DNA of 64,000 nt from Paramecium pentaurelia (GCA_905183005.1 CAJJDO010000018.1:69210-133209), one strand, 5' to 3'; shown: positions 37,741 to 49,998, numbered from the stretch's first letter. A program made the numbers and translations. Notes: generated from the letters alone by a model not told the origin.

Positions 37741-37843
37741 TATATTAATCATAATTATTTGAATTAATTTAATTTATTATTCTAATTCTATCAATAGTAT
37801 ATTAAATTTTTACACTTCTAAAAACAATCATTATTATTTTTTT

Positions 37844-39913
37844 ATGGTGAAATTGATAGAATTTCGAATACATTTTACTACTTAATTTGGAAAAGCTATT
37901 TATTTAACAGGGGATTCAGATATTTTAGGTAATTGGAATCCAAATAAGGCTAAGCGAATGAATTGGTCAGAAGTAACTATAATATTTATATATTAAGGGA
38001 AATATTTGGAAAGTGGATATATTATTACATAATTTTGAATACAAATATTTTGTTGCAGACTATGATACTCCTTCTAATATAATTTGGGAACCTGGCCCTA
38101 ACAGAGTTATGTTCCAAAACTAAACTTAAAACTTAAGTAAATAATCTATTATAAGAATAGAAACATTGGATTTTTGGAATTATAGAGAAGTTTAACTTTA
38201 TTGTAATAATCCTCAAAATCACTAAATTTACATTACAGGATCATCATTTGGTTTAACCTAATTCAAGCAATTCAAATAAATGAACCAATAAAATGATCAA
38301 GCAACTTTTCAATTTTTGATTAATCCATGTAAAGAGAGAGAAATCAAATTTCAATGTTGCTTAAATAATTAAGAAGATCTCAAGACAAATATAGAATCAG
38401 TTTGCATTGATAATCAAAGTAAAATAAATAGTATAGCATAGATCAATATTAATATAATATTATATAAATAAAATGCAACCAGCTGGATGTTTTATTAAGG
38501 AAATTAGAAGAGGAGTATAATAGGCATATTGAAGAATAAAGAAAAATTGAACAAGAAAAAATTAGATAGAAGGAAGAAAATAAAAGAAGGATTGAACAAG
38601 AAAAAATTAGATAGCAATACAATGATGATGCAAAAAAGAATTTAAAGCAATAAGAGTAAACTATTAAATAACACATATAACCTATAAACTAATAAACATA
38701 GATATAAAAACAAATTAATAAATAACCAATTAAACAATAAATATAAACATTAAATTAAGAAATCATTTAAATAGATAATAATAAAAATGCTACTAATAAT
38801 TAAAAATAATTCTAAAAACATTAATATTAACAATAATTATTAACAAAATTAAAAGATTCAGGAGAAGTAAAAGAAATACCTCATGTAAAATAGAACATTG
38901 AAGTTTCAAATCCTGAAGTAGCACTTTATGTTTTAAAAGAATCATTATTAAGAGATTAAAATAGAGAATTAGTTTAAACAAATACATAATATTCATTTGG
39001 ATTTGATTCAATTATAGGAGCATATGGTTCAGATTAATCTTGTTTAAAGGTTAGAAATACAAATCTTGATTATGATACAATTGTGAATGACAATCAATTA
39101 TTAGAAAAGCAATTATTAGAATTTAAATAAAAATTATCAATTTCACTTAATATTTCAATTGATTAAATTGAAATATTAGGAGTATCAAAAGGAAGCTTTG
39201 AAATTAGTTTTTAAATTACAGGAAAAAATTCAGATGAGATTTAACAATAGATTAAAAATAAACCAGAAGCATAAAAATTCTTAAATGAATATTGCAATGG
39301 TTAAGTTGAATATGTAGCATACTTTGATAATGCAAGAACTGCTGGAGGAAATTAGGCAAAAAACTCTACAGGAGTAGCTTTATCTTCTGATGATTTTAAT
39401 CCTCAATTCAATATGAGTTGGGATAATTTGCCTGAAAAAGAATAAAGAGGACCTCCCTATCATAGATATGATTATTATTTTCCCAGAGGTTGTTATGGAC
39501 TTGGATTAAAAGTAAAAAATTATGGAAATGATGATTGGATAAAAATGGATGGCAACGCTAATGAATGGAGAATTTTGTATCATGGTACTAAAAATTTTGC
39601 TATTAACTAAATTGTTAAAAATAATTTAGTACCAGGGGGTGGATAAGCTCATGCTGCTAGTGAGTGTAAAGATGAATTTGGAAATACAGTTCATGTTGGG
39701 AAAGGAATTTATTTTTCTGATAAATTATCAGTTTGTCAAGGATATACATCCCCTGTTTAGGCAGGTAATAAGAAATTTAGGGTTTATTTTATGTCCAGGG
39801 TGAATCCAAAAAAGATTAGATAAAGTGATTAAATGAAACCAATTAATTTTTTTGTTGTTAATAACTCCTAAGATGTAAGGCCATATAGAATTCTAATTTA
39901 GGAAGAGAAATGA
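37844..39913 (+). CDS. CBM20 starch-binding domain fused to a PARP-like ADP-ribosyltransferase-type domain
   Basis: Two introns (37973-37997, AAG acceptor; 38419-38441) give 673 residues. Residues 1-95 are a CBM20 domain (YLTGDSDILGNWNPNKA, then WKVDI, and YKYFVADYDTPSNIIWEPG), which binds starch or glycogen. A second beta-rich stretch follows. Residues about 200-330 are Gln/Lys coiled coil (EEEYNRHIEEQRKIEQEKIR). The C-terminus, about 500-673, carries the pattern of the PARP/ART fold: YHGT at about 564-567 (the His position), a long insertion, then GKGIYFSD at about 602-609 (the Tyr position), and a closing VRPYRILIQ strand. The third catalytic residue (Glu in classical PARPs) cannot be placed without alignment. 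Activity is therefore unproven. The combination suggests a glycogen-associated ADP-ribosylation or glycan-sensing protein. Confidence 0.85.
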
Positions 39914-40197
39914 AACTTAAATATTATAAATTTGTTTTATTATACAAATGAAATCATAAGTTACGAAAGATTCAAACTTTTAAGTATTATTTAGAGTCTA
40001 AAATAGTTACTGAAATTTGCTTCTAAATTTATTTTAAAGTATATTTTTTTTAAATAAATTCCTTTTGAAAAATTGTAAGAAAGTAGATTTCAAAGTCCTC
40101 TTTAACACTATTTTATTGTTTATAAGAATAAAGAATTTTATTATGATTTATTTACATTCAATATCAAATCTTCTTCCAATTTTTTTCAAATATTTGA

Positions 40198-40422
40198 ATG
40201 AATGATGTAACTAATTATGTTGGCAGTTAAATGAATGATGTTAAATATTTAGTTTGTAAAAATTTTTATAGATTAGATATGAGACCATCATAAATTACAA
40301 TATTCTATAAAATTCTATTATTAATAGATGATTAAGGTACTAATAACTTAAATCTTAAATTAATTTTTTTTTATATCATCGTTAAAATCACAAATAGCAA
40401 AGTAGTTGATATTGAGGGGTGA
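40198..40422 (+). CDS. Small hypothetical protein (74 residues)
   Basis: Intronless frame in the 720-base spacer between the CBM20 protein and the acyltransferase gene. An N-terminal near-repeat (MNDVTNYVGSQMNDVKYLV) is followed by a hydrophobic beta-like region (LLLIDDQGTNNLNLKLIFFY). No homology recognised; it could be a chance frame. The flanking parts, 39914-40197 and 40423-40636, hold nothing recognisable. Confidence 0.3.
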
Positions 40423-40636
40423 AATACAAAAATATTAAAACTATTAGAAGAAAAAAAATGCTTTTTGCCTTTTAGAAGCTATTGGAATATATTATTTTTT
40501 CTAATTAAATCTCATTTTTAGTTTGTCCAATACAATATTTTGATTTAAATACTATTTTAATAGAATTCCTAAAGAAGATTTATATATTTATTTATGAAAA
40601 TTTAATTCTAAATAAATTAAATCATAAATTAAAAAA

Positions 40637-41802
40637 ATGTTTTCTGTCTTAGTCACAATTTTCCATCTTTTGACTGCTCTACTTTCTATAATCTATGTTA
40701 ACAAAGGGTTAAAGAGATTCAATTCTTTTTTATATAAGAATGCAGATATTCCTGAAAAATATACGCCATTTAGAAGGACAGATAGAGATAATTGGAATAG
40801 ATATGAAATGTACATCTGCAGTATCATTTTATTTCCATTCAGATTATTATTGAGCTTTGCAATATTAATATTTTTCATCATGACTATGTTTGTAGCTACT
40901 TTTGGTAAGAAAATTTGAAATTTTATATTTAGGTTTTAAACTAAAAAATCCTTGGCCAGAATCTAGATTGAAAGCATTTAAACCATTACTATAAACACTT
41001 GCAAAGGCATATCTTTATGCTAATGGATTTATTTTCATTAAAGAAAAGACTTTAAGGTAAAAAGTATTAATAATTATTTAATATAGATTTGAAGATTTTA
41101 TTCCTGATTACAAGAGAACAGAATTAAGTAAAGGATAACCTTCAATAATAATTTCAAATCATTCTAGTTGGTATGATACAATTACTTATGTTTACAAATA
41201 TTTACCTTCATTTATGTCAAAAGTAACAGTAAGTAAATATCCATTATTTGGATGGATAACAACATCATTAAAATCTATTTATGTAGATAGAGAAAGTGAA
41301 GAGAGTAGACATAAATGTGTTACAGATCTAGCAGAAAGAGTGACATAGATTAATTAAGGATAATTATTTCCACCTGTAATAATATTTCCAGAAGGTACAA
41401 CTACTAATGGAGAATGCTTAATTCCATTTAAAAGAGGAGCATTTGATCCATTATTACCTGTAAAAATCTGTTGTCTAAAATATTCAAAAAGAAGATTTCA
41501 TCCAGTTATGGATGTTATAGGCATAGGTTATATGACATTATTTGCTTTAAATTAATTGGCTAATGAAGTGGAAATTATTGAATTTGAAGGACTATTTGAT
41601 CCTACTTATCTTAATTTGTAAAAATATCCATAAGAAAAAAGAGTATGATTAATAATTTATTATAATTTAGTGGGAAGTATATGCAGATGCATGTAGAGAT
41701 GTAATGGCTAAAGCTTTAGGGATTAATTTAATTGAAGCCACTTATAGAGATGGAATGGAATATTAAAAAAAATATGTCACAGGTAAATTAAAATAAGAGT
41801 GA
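40637..41802 (+). CDS. Lysophospholipid acyltransferase (LPLAT/PlsC family, LPCAT-like)
   Basis: Three introns (40905-40932, 41057-41086, 41643-41670) give 359 residues. The N-terminal 100 residues contain two hydrophobic segments, then the acyltransferase core: block I NHSSWYD (NHX4D) at about 155-161, block II around KYPLFGWITTSLKSIYVDR, and block III FPEGTT at about 231-236 followed by FKRGAF. Such enzymes transfer acyl-CoA to lysophospholipids, with the catalytic His-Asp in block I and phosphate binding in block III, usually at the ER. The arrangement is closest to LPCAT1/2 and related enzymes, without their EF hands. The exact substrate is not visible. Confidence 0.9.
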
Positions 41803-41829
41803 AATATTATTTAAATATTTAATAATAAT

Positions 41830-42747
41830 ATGAGTAATTTTAAAAGAAATGATAATTCTAAAAAAGAAGATCCTTACAAAGCTTATTTTGGACATCCAGA
41901 ATTAGATGCATTATTGGGTAATTCACTTTTAAAAGGATAAATAATTTTTATAGAATAAGATTAACCAACAACCATCTATAAATAATTCTTAAGATATTGT
42001 GTTGGTAATTCATTTCATAAAAATCATGTATCTATTATATTTGATCAATTTTGTGAACAATGGTCAAAAATTATACCTAAAAAATAAATTGAAAATTAAT
42101 AACATTAAGAAGAAAAAGAATTATAACATAAGATAGCTTGGAGATATAATTAAATGTAATAACAATTTACAATTAAGAATATTGATTCATCTATTTTTTA
42201 TTTGGATCTATCAAAATCAGAAACTGAATAAACTGTTGAAAATCACTTAAAACTCAATAATTATGATTAAATTAATAACTTATAATAATTCTTACAAATT
42301 ATTACTAAATAATATTAGAAATCATTAAAAACAAGTACAGATTCTACTCTTAAAAAATTAATTATTCATGATTTTTGGGATAAGATACCTTATAATCAAT
42401 AAGAACTCTATTAATTTTTATATTCTTTAAAAGTACTCATTAGATCTTCATTTATATTATGCGTAATAACTCTTCCTGAAAAAAGAATGGATTTAATGCA
42501 ATTTTGTGATTTTTATATTACTATCACTTAATTATTTGGAAATAAGGAATTTTCTGAATTTTAAGGAATGATTAAATTTGATAAAATTGGATGGAGTGGT
42601 TCACTTAAATAAGTATAATTAGATAATGATAAATGGGGAATAAAAATTACATAAAAGTCTTTGAAAATAGAATAATTATATGAGACAGCAATTGAAGATG
42701 ATTCAGAAGAAGAATAAAACAAAAAAAATAAGATTGAGTAATTTTGA
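41830..42747 (+). CDS. ELP4: Elongator complex subunit ELP4 (PAXNEB)
   Basis: Intronless frame of 305 residues, 27 bases after the acyltransferase stop. ELP4, with ELP5 and ELP6, forms the RecA-like hexameric ring that helps Elongator handle tRNA. Family features: the N-terminal GHPELDALLGNSLLKGQIIF block with the next strand IFIEQDQ (Walker-A position degenerate, as is usual for ELP4), the KIAWRY signature followed by a FYLDLS strand, an IIHDFWDK segment, and FILCVITLPE, in the order expected for the RecA fold. The tail is acidic. ELP3 lies 8 kb to the left in this window. Confidence 0.85.
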
Positions 42748-42815
42748 TGTTTCAATAAATTAATATGATAGAGAATATACTTAAATTTAGTAATTTAATA
42801 AGTAAATGTTATTTA

Positions 42816-43226
42816 TCAAGTAAATTTTAAAGACTTTGATCTTAAATGCTTACAAAACGGTCTCTATATCAGTTCTAAATTACTAATTGACATCTCTAAA
42901 TTAGTATGTTTAATTGACATTGATTTTCGTTAAATATTTTATTTTAATACTTTCTATTTTGGCATACTTCTATATTAATAATCTGAGTCACTATCATAAT
43001 ATTTTGGATCATTAATATCAATATTTAGGAATAAATATTTCATATTCTTTCTAGGGTTTACTAATTTAATAGGATTGTTATAATTCCTCTTTTTTTCTGG
43101 ACATAATTTTTTTAAGACACAAGCATTTCTAATTTTATATTAACCAGTAATTGTCATTTATGGTATATTGAAATCAAATAGACTTGCTCCTAAAACTGGA
43201 GTTTATGATCTATATTATTATTTCAT
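42816..43226 (-). CDS. Small basic hypothetical protein (136 residues)
   Basis: Intronless frame from ATG 43226 to TGA 42816-42818, between ELP4 (convergent) and the CHMP7-like gene (divergent, 56 bases away). It contains a hydrophobic start (TPVLGASLFDFNIPQ), a Cys/Lys region (IRNACVLKKLCPEKKRN), an acidic patch (DPKYYDSDSDYQYRS) and a basic C-terminus. No domain recognised. The composition is convincing for a real protein. Confidence 0.55.
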
Positions 43227-43282
43227 TTATCAAACAGTATGTTATTAATTTTATTTATACTTAATTTCTAATAAATAAATTA

Positions 43283-44648
43283 ATGTAATCAGACATTATT
43301 TTAAACAATGCTGTCATTAAACTAATTCGTGAATTTTAAGATAAGAGAATTTATCTTAAATATTTTGTATAATATGAAAAACCACCCTATTAAGTAAATA
43401 TGTTTGAGAAAATTAGAGATAATTATATGAATTCTGGGTGAATACAATTGATAAATTAACAGAAAACATTTTAAAAACCAGTCTAATTAAAGTGTAGGAA
43501 CTTTAAAATCTTTTTTCATTATTTGAATATAAACCTCTTTGTATAGAAAATGTTTTGGCTCAAATGGAGAAAGAAGGTAAAATAGTAATGGATGGTTATA
43601 AAACTAAAGCAGTTAATATATTATTGAAAGCAGATAATGAGGAAAATGAAGATTTAAGTAAAAATAATACTCATCATCTTTAAATTTTATGGAACCCTAT
43701 AAAAAAAGCATTTGAGAAACTTTTAATAAAAAAATAATCTCCTACTCCTACCAAATGTCCTTATTTCTTCCATATAAAATATTTTAAAGAAAACATAATT
43801 AAATTTAAATAAGCAGTTGAAGAGATTTCAATTAATTCATTTAATACATTTACTGTGAAATAATTAATGAAAGTAATAGATTTGCCAAAAAGAGAAATAG
43901 TATTTTTGATAAGTATATTTATGGAAGCTAAATTAATTTAAAGTGTAGGATATTTTACTCTAGATTCTATTAAATAAGAAGTATATATTTATAAATAAAT
44001 GTGGCTTGTTGATAATAATAATCTTGATTTGGCTAAAAATTCAACATTATATTAATTGAATTGTATAATTAAATGATATCATAGATTAAGAGATATTAAA
44101 TTCTTAAGAAAGAGATGAATGTTATTAAAATATAGAATTGAAAGAAAAATAAATAAGAAAGAAAATTCTAGAAAAGAAATCACCTAATGAAATCAAATTT
44201 CACATTGCTGAAAAACTTTAATATGAAAAATGGGTTGAAAATTATGAACATAGATTATTAATAATGTAGTAAAGTTAAGCTCGTTTAAAAAATGCTGATT
44301 CTGATCTTTAAATATAAGATATCATTTGTAAGAATTTAATAATTATTATTATTAATAGAATAAGTAAATCATATTCTAAAAAATAATGAAATAGATAATC
44401 TAGGATTATAAGATAATATAAATGAATTGATGGATCATCGTCAATAATAAGAAGAAACCCTATAAATTATGAGAAGATATGAATCAAATGAAATTGAAAC
44501 TTTATATAACAAATATTTAGAAGAAAATTAATAAGTAGATATGAAGAGTGTTTAAATATAAAATAATCATAATAATTCATTTATTCCATTATAGCAATAA
44601 GTATAGAATTATGAATCAGAAGAAAGAATCTTAGAATTGTAATAATGA
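43283..44648 (+). CDS. CHMP7-like ESCRT-III protein
   Basis: Three introns (43394-43416, 44063-44084, 44328-44358) give 429 residues, close to human CHMP7 (453). The N-terminal half looks like the tandem winged helices of CHMP7 and the related VPS25 (YEFWVNTIDKLTENILKTSL, FSLFEYKPLCIENVLAQMEK, IDLPKREIVFLISIF). The C-terminal half is a charged helical Snf7-like domain (HIAEKLQYEKWVENYEHRLL and the long Gln/Glu helix after it). In animals and yeast CHMP7/Chm7 recruits ESCRT-III to the nuclear envelope via LEM-domain proteins. The family call rests on domain order and not on an aligned motif. Confidence 0.65.
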
Positions 44649-44685
44649 AATATTATAAATATATTAATATCATATATATATATAT

Positions 44686-44973
44686 ATGGATAAATCAGTT
44701 AAAATTAATGAAAAGGGTACAGGAATTACAGATTAAATTTAAAATGAAATAGTCACAATTGTTAAAAATGCTATTTAAGTACATAAATAATTTTTGGGAG
44801 AAGTGTGCAATTAAATTGCAAATGTATTGTGTCAAAAATATGGAGGATGGTGGTGTTGTTTTGTAACAGACAAAGATGCTAATTATGGATCAAGATTATT
44901 TCACTTTGATCATATGTACTTAGATGCAACAATTGAATAAAAGAGATTTACTATCTTCAAATCAGCAAAATGA
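44686..44973 (+). CDS. Dynein light chain, LC8/DNAL4 type
   Basis: Intronless frame of 95 residues starting 37 bases after the CHMP7-like gene. The C-terminal half follows the LC8 pattern: a long helix (EVCNQIANVLCQKYGG), then strands WWCCFVTD, YGSRLFHFDHMYLDATI and FTIFKSAK, where LC8 has WHCIVG, GSYVTHETKHFIYFYL and ILLFKSG. LC8 proteins are dimeric hubs in axonemal and cytoplasmic dyneins. The divergence suggests a DNAL4- or other axonemal-type member and not canonical DYNLL1. Confidence 0.82.
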
Positions 44974-45118
44974 TTATGTCAATTAAAATCCAAATCAATT
45001 TATTAAATTTCTTTAGAAGAAGATAAAATCATATGATTAATAAAATTTTTCTAGTTCAATTCTCAAAATTATTATATTTAGTGGCAAATTTGGATTGTTA
45101 TAAAATATACTTATTTAA

Positions 45119-47276
45119 TCATTTTTTAGCACTTATAGGTCTTTTAACACCATTACTTTATTTATTTACTACTGCTGATTATGGTCTTTATACATAATTT
45201 AGTTAATTGAATTATTATGATTCATCTTATTAGAGATCATAAAACTATTATTAATCAATAGTTTATCTTTTCATATCAGCTTAATAATATTTTCCATCAG
45301 TTCCTTTTACCTAAAATACATAAAAACATTACTCTTTATTAATTGGTAGTGCTACAACTTAGACAATTAATGGGATAAAGTTTCTTAGTGTTAATTCCTA
45401 TAATTTAATCAGTAGGTGGTGATGCTGATTATTAGAAATTCATAGGTGATTTTTTTAATTGTACTATTCAATAAATATAATAGATTACCTTATAAGGCTT
45501 CTATTTCTCTTCTTAAATAATTGATAGTTTCCATAGCTTATCCTAATCTAGTTTCTAAATTAAATAATTCTCTTTTCATATCATCTTCATTGGCCTTGGT
45601 TTTTACTTATTTCATTAATCCATTAATATCAACATCTCTAAATATTCTATTCACTCTTCTTTCTATTTCATTTGCACTTTCAACTTTATGGCTTATATCT
45701 TAAAGATCTTTTTAGATCTTTTTAATTTTATCATCTTCTAGATTTCCTTATTATTGGAATTATTCAAACATTCTATTGATTTCATCTTTTGTAACATATT
45801 TAGATTCTTCTGAAGTTGATTATTATTATTATTGTTATTATTATTAATATAATTATGAAAAGAATTGGAAACTATCATAACGTGTTTTAAATTCTGAATC
45901 AAGAGTTTCCCAATGTACATTATTTCTAATTGACATTTCTTCTAATTTTTTAATATCTCCTTCAAGTGTACAAATTTTATGAGGATCAATTTTAGATAAT
46001 AGATAAGCTACATTTTCAGCATTTAAATTCATATCCTTTAATGCTTCTACTCTTTCTTTAGCTTCATCATTTAATCTTTAAATTCCATCTTCTAATTATT
46101 TAATTTTTTATCTATGTTAATCTAATTGATTTGAAACATCCAATTTATTTATAGCAGTAGCTAATCTACTATTTAAATCTATTATTTTATCTCCTTATTG
46201 TTTATTCTATTCTACTAATTTATCAATTAAATTTATTTTAGATTTTAATCTTAAAATATTAATATAAATTTACAAGTCGTTCATTTCATTTAATTATATT
46301 TTTAATTTTTACTGTTTTTCTCCAACTGTGTCATCAATACCTTTAATTTAACTTCTAATATATGCAATATCTTATTAAAATTTAATCAATTGATCATTAT
46401 TTTACATTTATTAAATCTTAAATTAAATAATTCAATATACTTCTTTTAATAATTTATCTTCACTAGTTCTAATAGCCTCATTAACAAATTCTTCATTTGT
46501 TCTTTTAGATAATAAATCTTAACAATCATGTATTTTCCATAAAGTTTTTCTTATATTTAAACTCAATTAATATACCTTTCTACATCTCTAACTGCCTCTT
46601 CAAATTTTTATATATCAGTTGATAGTTTCTTTTCAACAGTATCTAATTCATGTCTACTATTCTTCTATAAATCTTCAATCTACTATTCTAATTGATTTTT
46701 TTATTTTCTCATCTTCTCTTTACATTCTTTAGTATCAAACTTTGTTAACATATCATTTTCTAATTTTGTTAAACGTTAATCTTGTCTCTACTATTAATAT
46801 TAATATATACCTTCTTCTCTCTATAAAGATGTTAAATCATTGAGATAACTGAAAATAACTTTCCTCTCAATTCAGTTATAATTTTCTCTAAAGCTCCCTT
46901 TCCATACTTTTATTTCCCTTAGATTTGTGTTATATATGTGCTTAATTAAGTTGATAATTCTTTCTCTATATCCTTATCTGAAAATTGCAATGAATCACTT
47001 AATAATTGAAATTATTCTTGAACCTAAATAAGATCTAACTTTAACTAATAATATGATTTCAGTGGGTCCAAGCAATTTTTTTATGCCTTCAATTTCTACT
47101 GTATGATTATCAAGATCAGCCTATACTCCTTCTAAAAATTGTTTCAAATGATCATAATTAACATCCAATTTAAATAATGAAACTCCTTTTAAACTCAACT
47201 CATCTATTATTGTATATTCAATCATACCTCCTAATTCTTTTCTACTTTTTGAACTTCCTTTGCTTTTATTATCCAT
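45119..47276 (-). CDS. Coiled-coil protein (about 679 residues) with a single-base frameshift in the assembly
   Basis: Five introns (46791-46810, 46550-46575, 46417-46440, 45464-45488, 45311-45332). Spliced length is one base more than a multiple of three. The break maps to a run of seven T (A on the coding strand) at 47076-47082; removing one base joins HTVEIEGIK to CLDPLKSYYQLKLDLIQVQ. The protein is a long mostly helical rod (LDPLK to about residue 500), with a Gln run and then a C-terminal conserved-looking part (NCLSCSTTNQQRVKGTDGKY, later RPQSAVVNKQSNGVKRP). Ciliate basal-body and axonemal proteins often have this layout. No catalytic domain. Confidence 0.8.
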
Positions 47277-48392
47277 TTAAATTAATTATATAAAATAAAT
47301 TTATAATTGTATAGACAATTCAAAAATATATAAGTAAATGATTTAGAATTAAAAATTATTAGTATTTTTTGTTAAAATCTTATTAATTTACTGATTGAAC
47401 TTAGGTAATCAAGTAGTAAATTTTAGTGATATTATTTAGAAATACCATATAAAGTAATTTAACTAATTCTAGGATATAAAAATATAAAATAAATCATAAG
47501 TAAATATCTATATAATATAGTAAATGCTTAGTGAATCGAAAGGATTTCAGATATATATATACTTATTTAATTTTATCTATTTATTTATATTTATTCTTAT
47601 TTCTGATTACTTTTAAGTCTTTAATTATAAGTACTCATTCTAAATATAAATTTCAAAATTTTTTCATTATTAATAAATCTAGTAAAGTAAAATATTAATC
47701 AAAAACTTGTACAAGTTTAAATATTTATTTATTAAGTACTTATTATCAAATTATGATATTTTTAATATACTAATAAAGTTTAAGAAATTGAAATAATAGA
47801 TACTATTTCAAATGTATCTGCTTAATTTAATCATGAAAAAAAATAGGAATATCTATTAGAACAAATGAAGAACTTGGAAAGTAAGGTAATTTCAAATAGT
47901 TAACTTCTTTATTCTTATATTTAAAGCAATATAACAAAGTATCCACATAATTTTATTGTATTTTTATATCTATAATATTAGTAAATCAAAAATACTATTT
48001 GTTTTAGCATTTCTAATATGTTTCTTTGATAGAATATAATATTTATTTAAGTATATCGAACTTATGATGTTTATTTATTTGATAATTAGATCAAATTTTA
48101 TAAAAGATATTGTATTTAATAAAAATGAATAATGAATATTTCAAAAATTCTATAAGAATAAAAATCTTATTATAACTGATACCTTATATTTATATAAAAA
48201 TTCATATTATTATTACTTGATTAATTTTGATATGATAATTTCTATTTTGTCTTTATTGATAATAAATAGAAATAGAGAATAGATTGAATAGAATGTTATT
48301 GCATCCATTTAGTAAGTATTTAATATAAAGTCTAATGTATATATTATATATATATATCTTATTTAATATTCTGTTCAAATAATTTATATTAA
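47277..48392. other. Long intergenic region with isolated coding-like fragments
   Basis: About 1.1 kb upstream of PP2A. A plus-strand stretch at about 47777-47895 reads like protein (VQEIEIIDTISNVSAQFNHE, then YLLEQMKNLESK), and another near 48256-48315 (EIENRLNRMLLHPF). They are not joined by an open frame or a normal intron and have no start. They may be remnants of one dead gene. TA repeats lie near 48339-48357. The remainder shows nothing. Confidence 0.4.
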
Positions 48393-49494
48393 ATGGCTTC
48401 GCTAAATAAATTAAGTAGCAATGATATTGGTAATGTTGATAGATAGATCGCTAAATTAAAGCAAGGGTAAATATTGACAGAATCAGAAATCAAGAGTTTA
48501 TGCATTAAAGTTTTAGTATATTGCAATTACTTAGGCAAAAGAGATTTTGTCAGATGAACCTAATATCATTTAAGTTAGAGCACCCCTTACGATTTGTGGA
48601 GATATCCATGGTCAATTCCATGATTTAATAGAACTCTTTTAAATTGGAGGAAACTTACCAGTATTTACATTTTGCAAATCTATTCTAGGATACAAATTAC
48701 TTATTTCTGGGAGATTATGTAGATAGAGGTTCGCAATCTGTAGAAACATTCTCATTAATGCTCTCACTAAAAGTCAGATATAAAGATCGCATTGTATTAT
48801 TAAGAGGTATTAATCATAATATTCTTACAGGAAATCATGAAAACAGAGAAATCAATAAAGTATATGGCTTTTATGATGAATGTTTCCGTAAATATGGTAA
48901 TGAAATAGTTTGGAAGCAATTCACAGAAGTATTTGGATATTTGCCAATATCTGCAATCGTAGAATAACAAGTAACATAAATTCTAATTTGACCAAAGATT
49001 TTTTGTGCTCATGGAGGTCTATCACCAGCAATGGAATCAGTCGATCAAATTAAATAATTGAATAGAGTCTAAGACATCCCTCATGAAGGTTTAATGTGTG
49101 ATCTTCTATGGAGTGATCCTGAAGAAACAAAAAATGGTATGGTCTTTTCTTAATACCTCTTCAGGTTGGGGTATCTCACCAAGAGGTGCAGGTTGGACTT
49201 GGGGATGTGATATCACTGAAAAATTCCTACATTCCAACAAACTCAAACAAATTGCCAGAGCACATTAATTAGTGATGGAAGGAATTCAGAAAATCCATAA
49301 TTAAAAGACTATTACTATCTTCTCTGCTCCCAATTACTGTTATCGTTGTGGCAATTAAGCTTGCATAGTAGAAGTCGATGAATAACTCAGAATGAATCAG
49401 TAATTTATTTTTCTATTCTAGAACCTAATTTGAGCCTGCCCCTCGAGAAAATGAACCCCATACAACTAGAAGAGTACCTGATTATTTTCTTTGA
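48393..49494 (+). CDS. PPP2C: Protein phosphatase 2A catalytic subunit
   Basis: Six introns (48510-48534, 48661-48688, 48807-48830, 48971-48997, 49137-49164, 49400-49421) give 315 residues. All PPP metal-site motifs are present: GDIHGQ, GDYVDRG, GNHE (rebuilt across intron 3), the HGG motif, and SAPNYCYRCGN near the C-terminus. It ends in PDYFL, the PP2A tail carrying the Tyr and the terminal Leu that is carboxymethylated, which separates PP2Ac from PP4 and PP6 only partly but favours PP2A. Acceptors are TAG, CAG and one AAG (intron 4, which contains an in-frame TGA). Confidence 0.95.
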
Positions 49495-49998
49495 AATATA
49501 TAAATATGTTATCTAATATCAATTAGTGTCACTAGTCACTTTCCTTAAACATAAATTCCTTAGAATCTCTTATGTAAAAGTATCTTAATCTAATTATTAT
49601 TAATGATAGAATTGAGATTGATGTATTATTATAAAAATTAGATTAGACATAACTTATAATTGTCATATTATTTTAACAAAGATAATTTATTAAATCATAT
49701 TAATTTATCATTCTAATCCTAATATCCAATTAAGTGTATTCAACATTTATTTACATAAATGTTCATTATTTCCAATTATTTATATTGTACATTGCATATT
49801 TGGCAAAACTATAAATTTAATCATGTAATTTTAATTCACATTAGTCAGTTCAAAAATTCCACCTAATTTAAAATTAATTATTACAAAGTTTATAAGAAAT
49901 ATATTTCAATTATCTATCACTAAAGTAATCAAATGATTGGTCTTAAAATGATTAATATGAGTTAAATTCACATAACTTTGGAAATATCCTAAATTCTA
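49495..49998. other. Spacer between convergent genes
   Basis: 504 AT-rich bases between the PP2A stop and the end of the VHS-GAT-ear gene. No supported gene. Confidence 0.5.
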
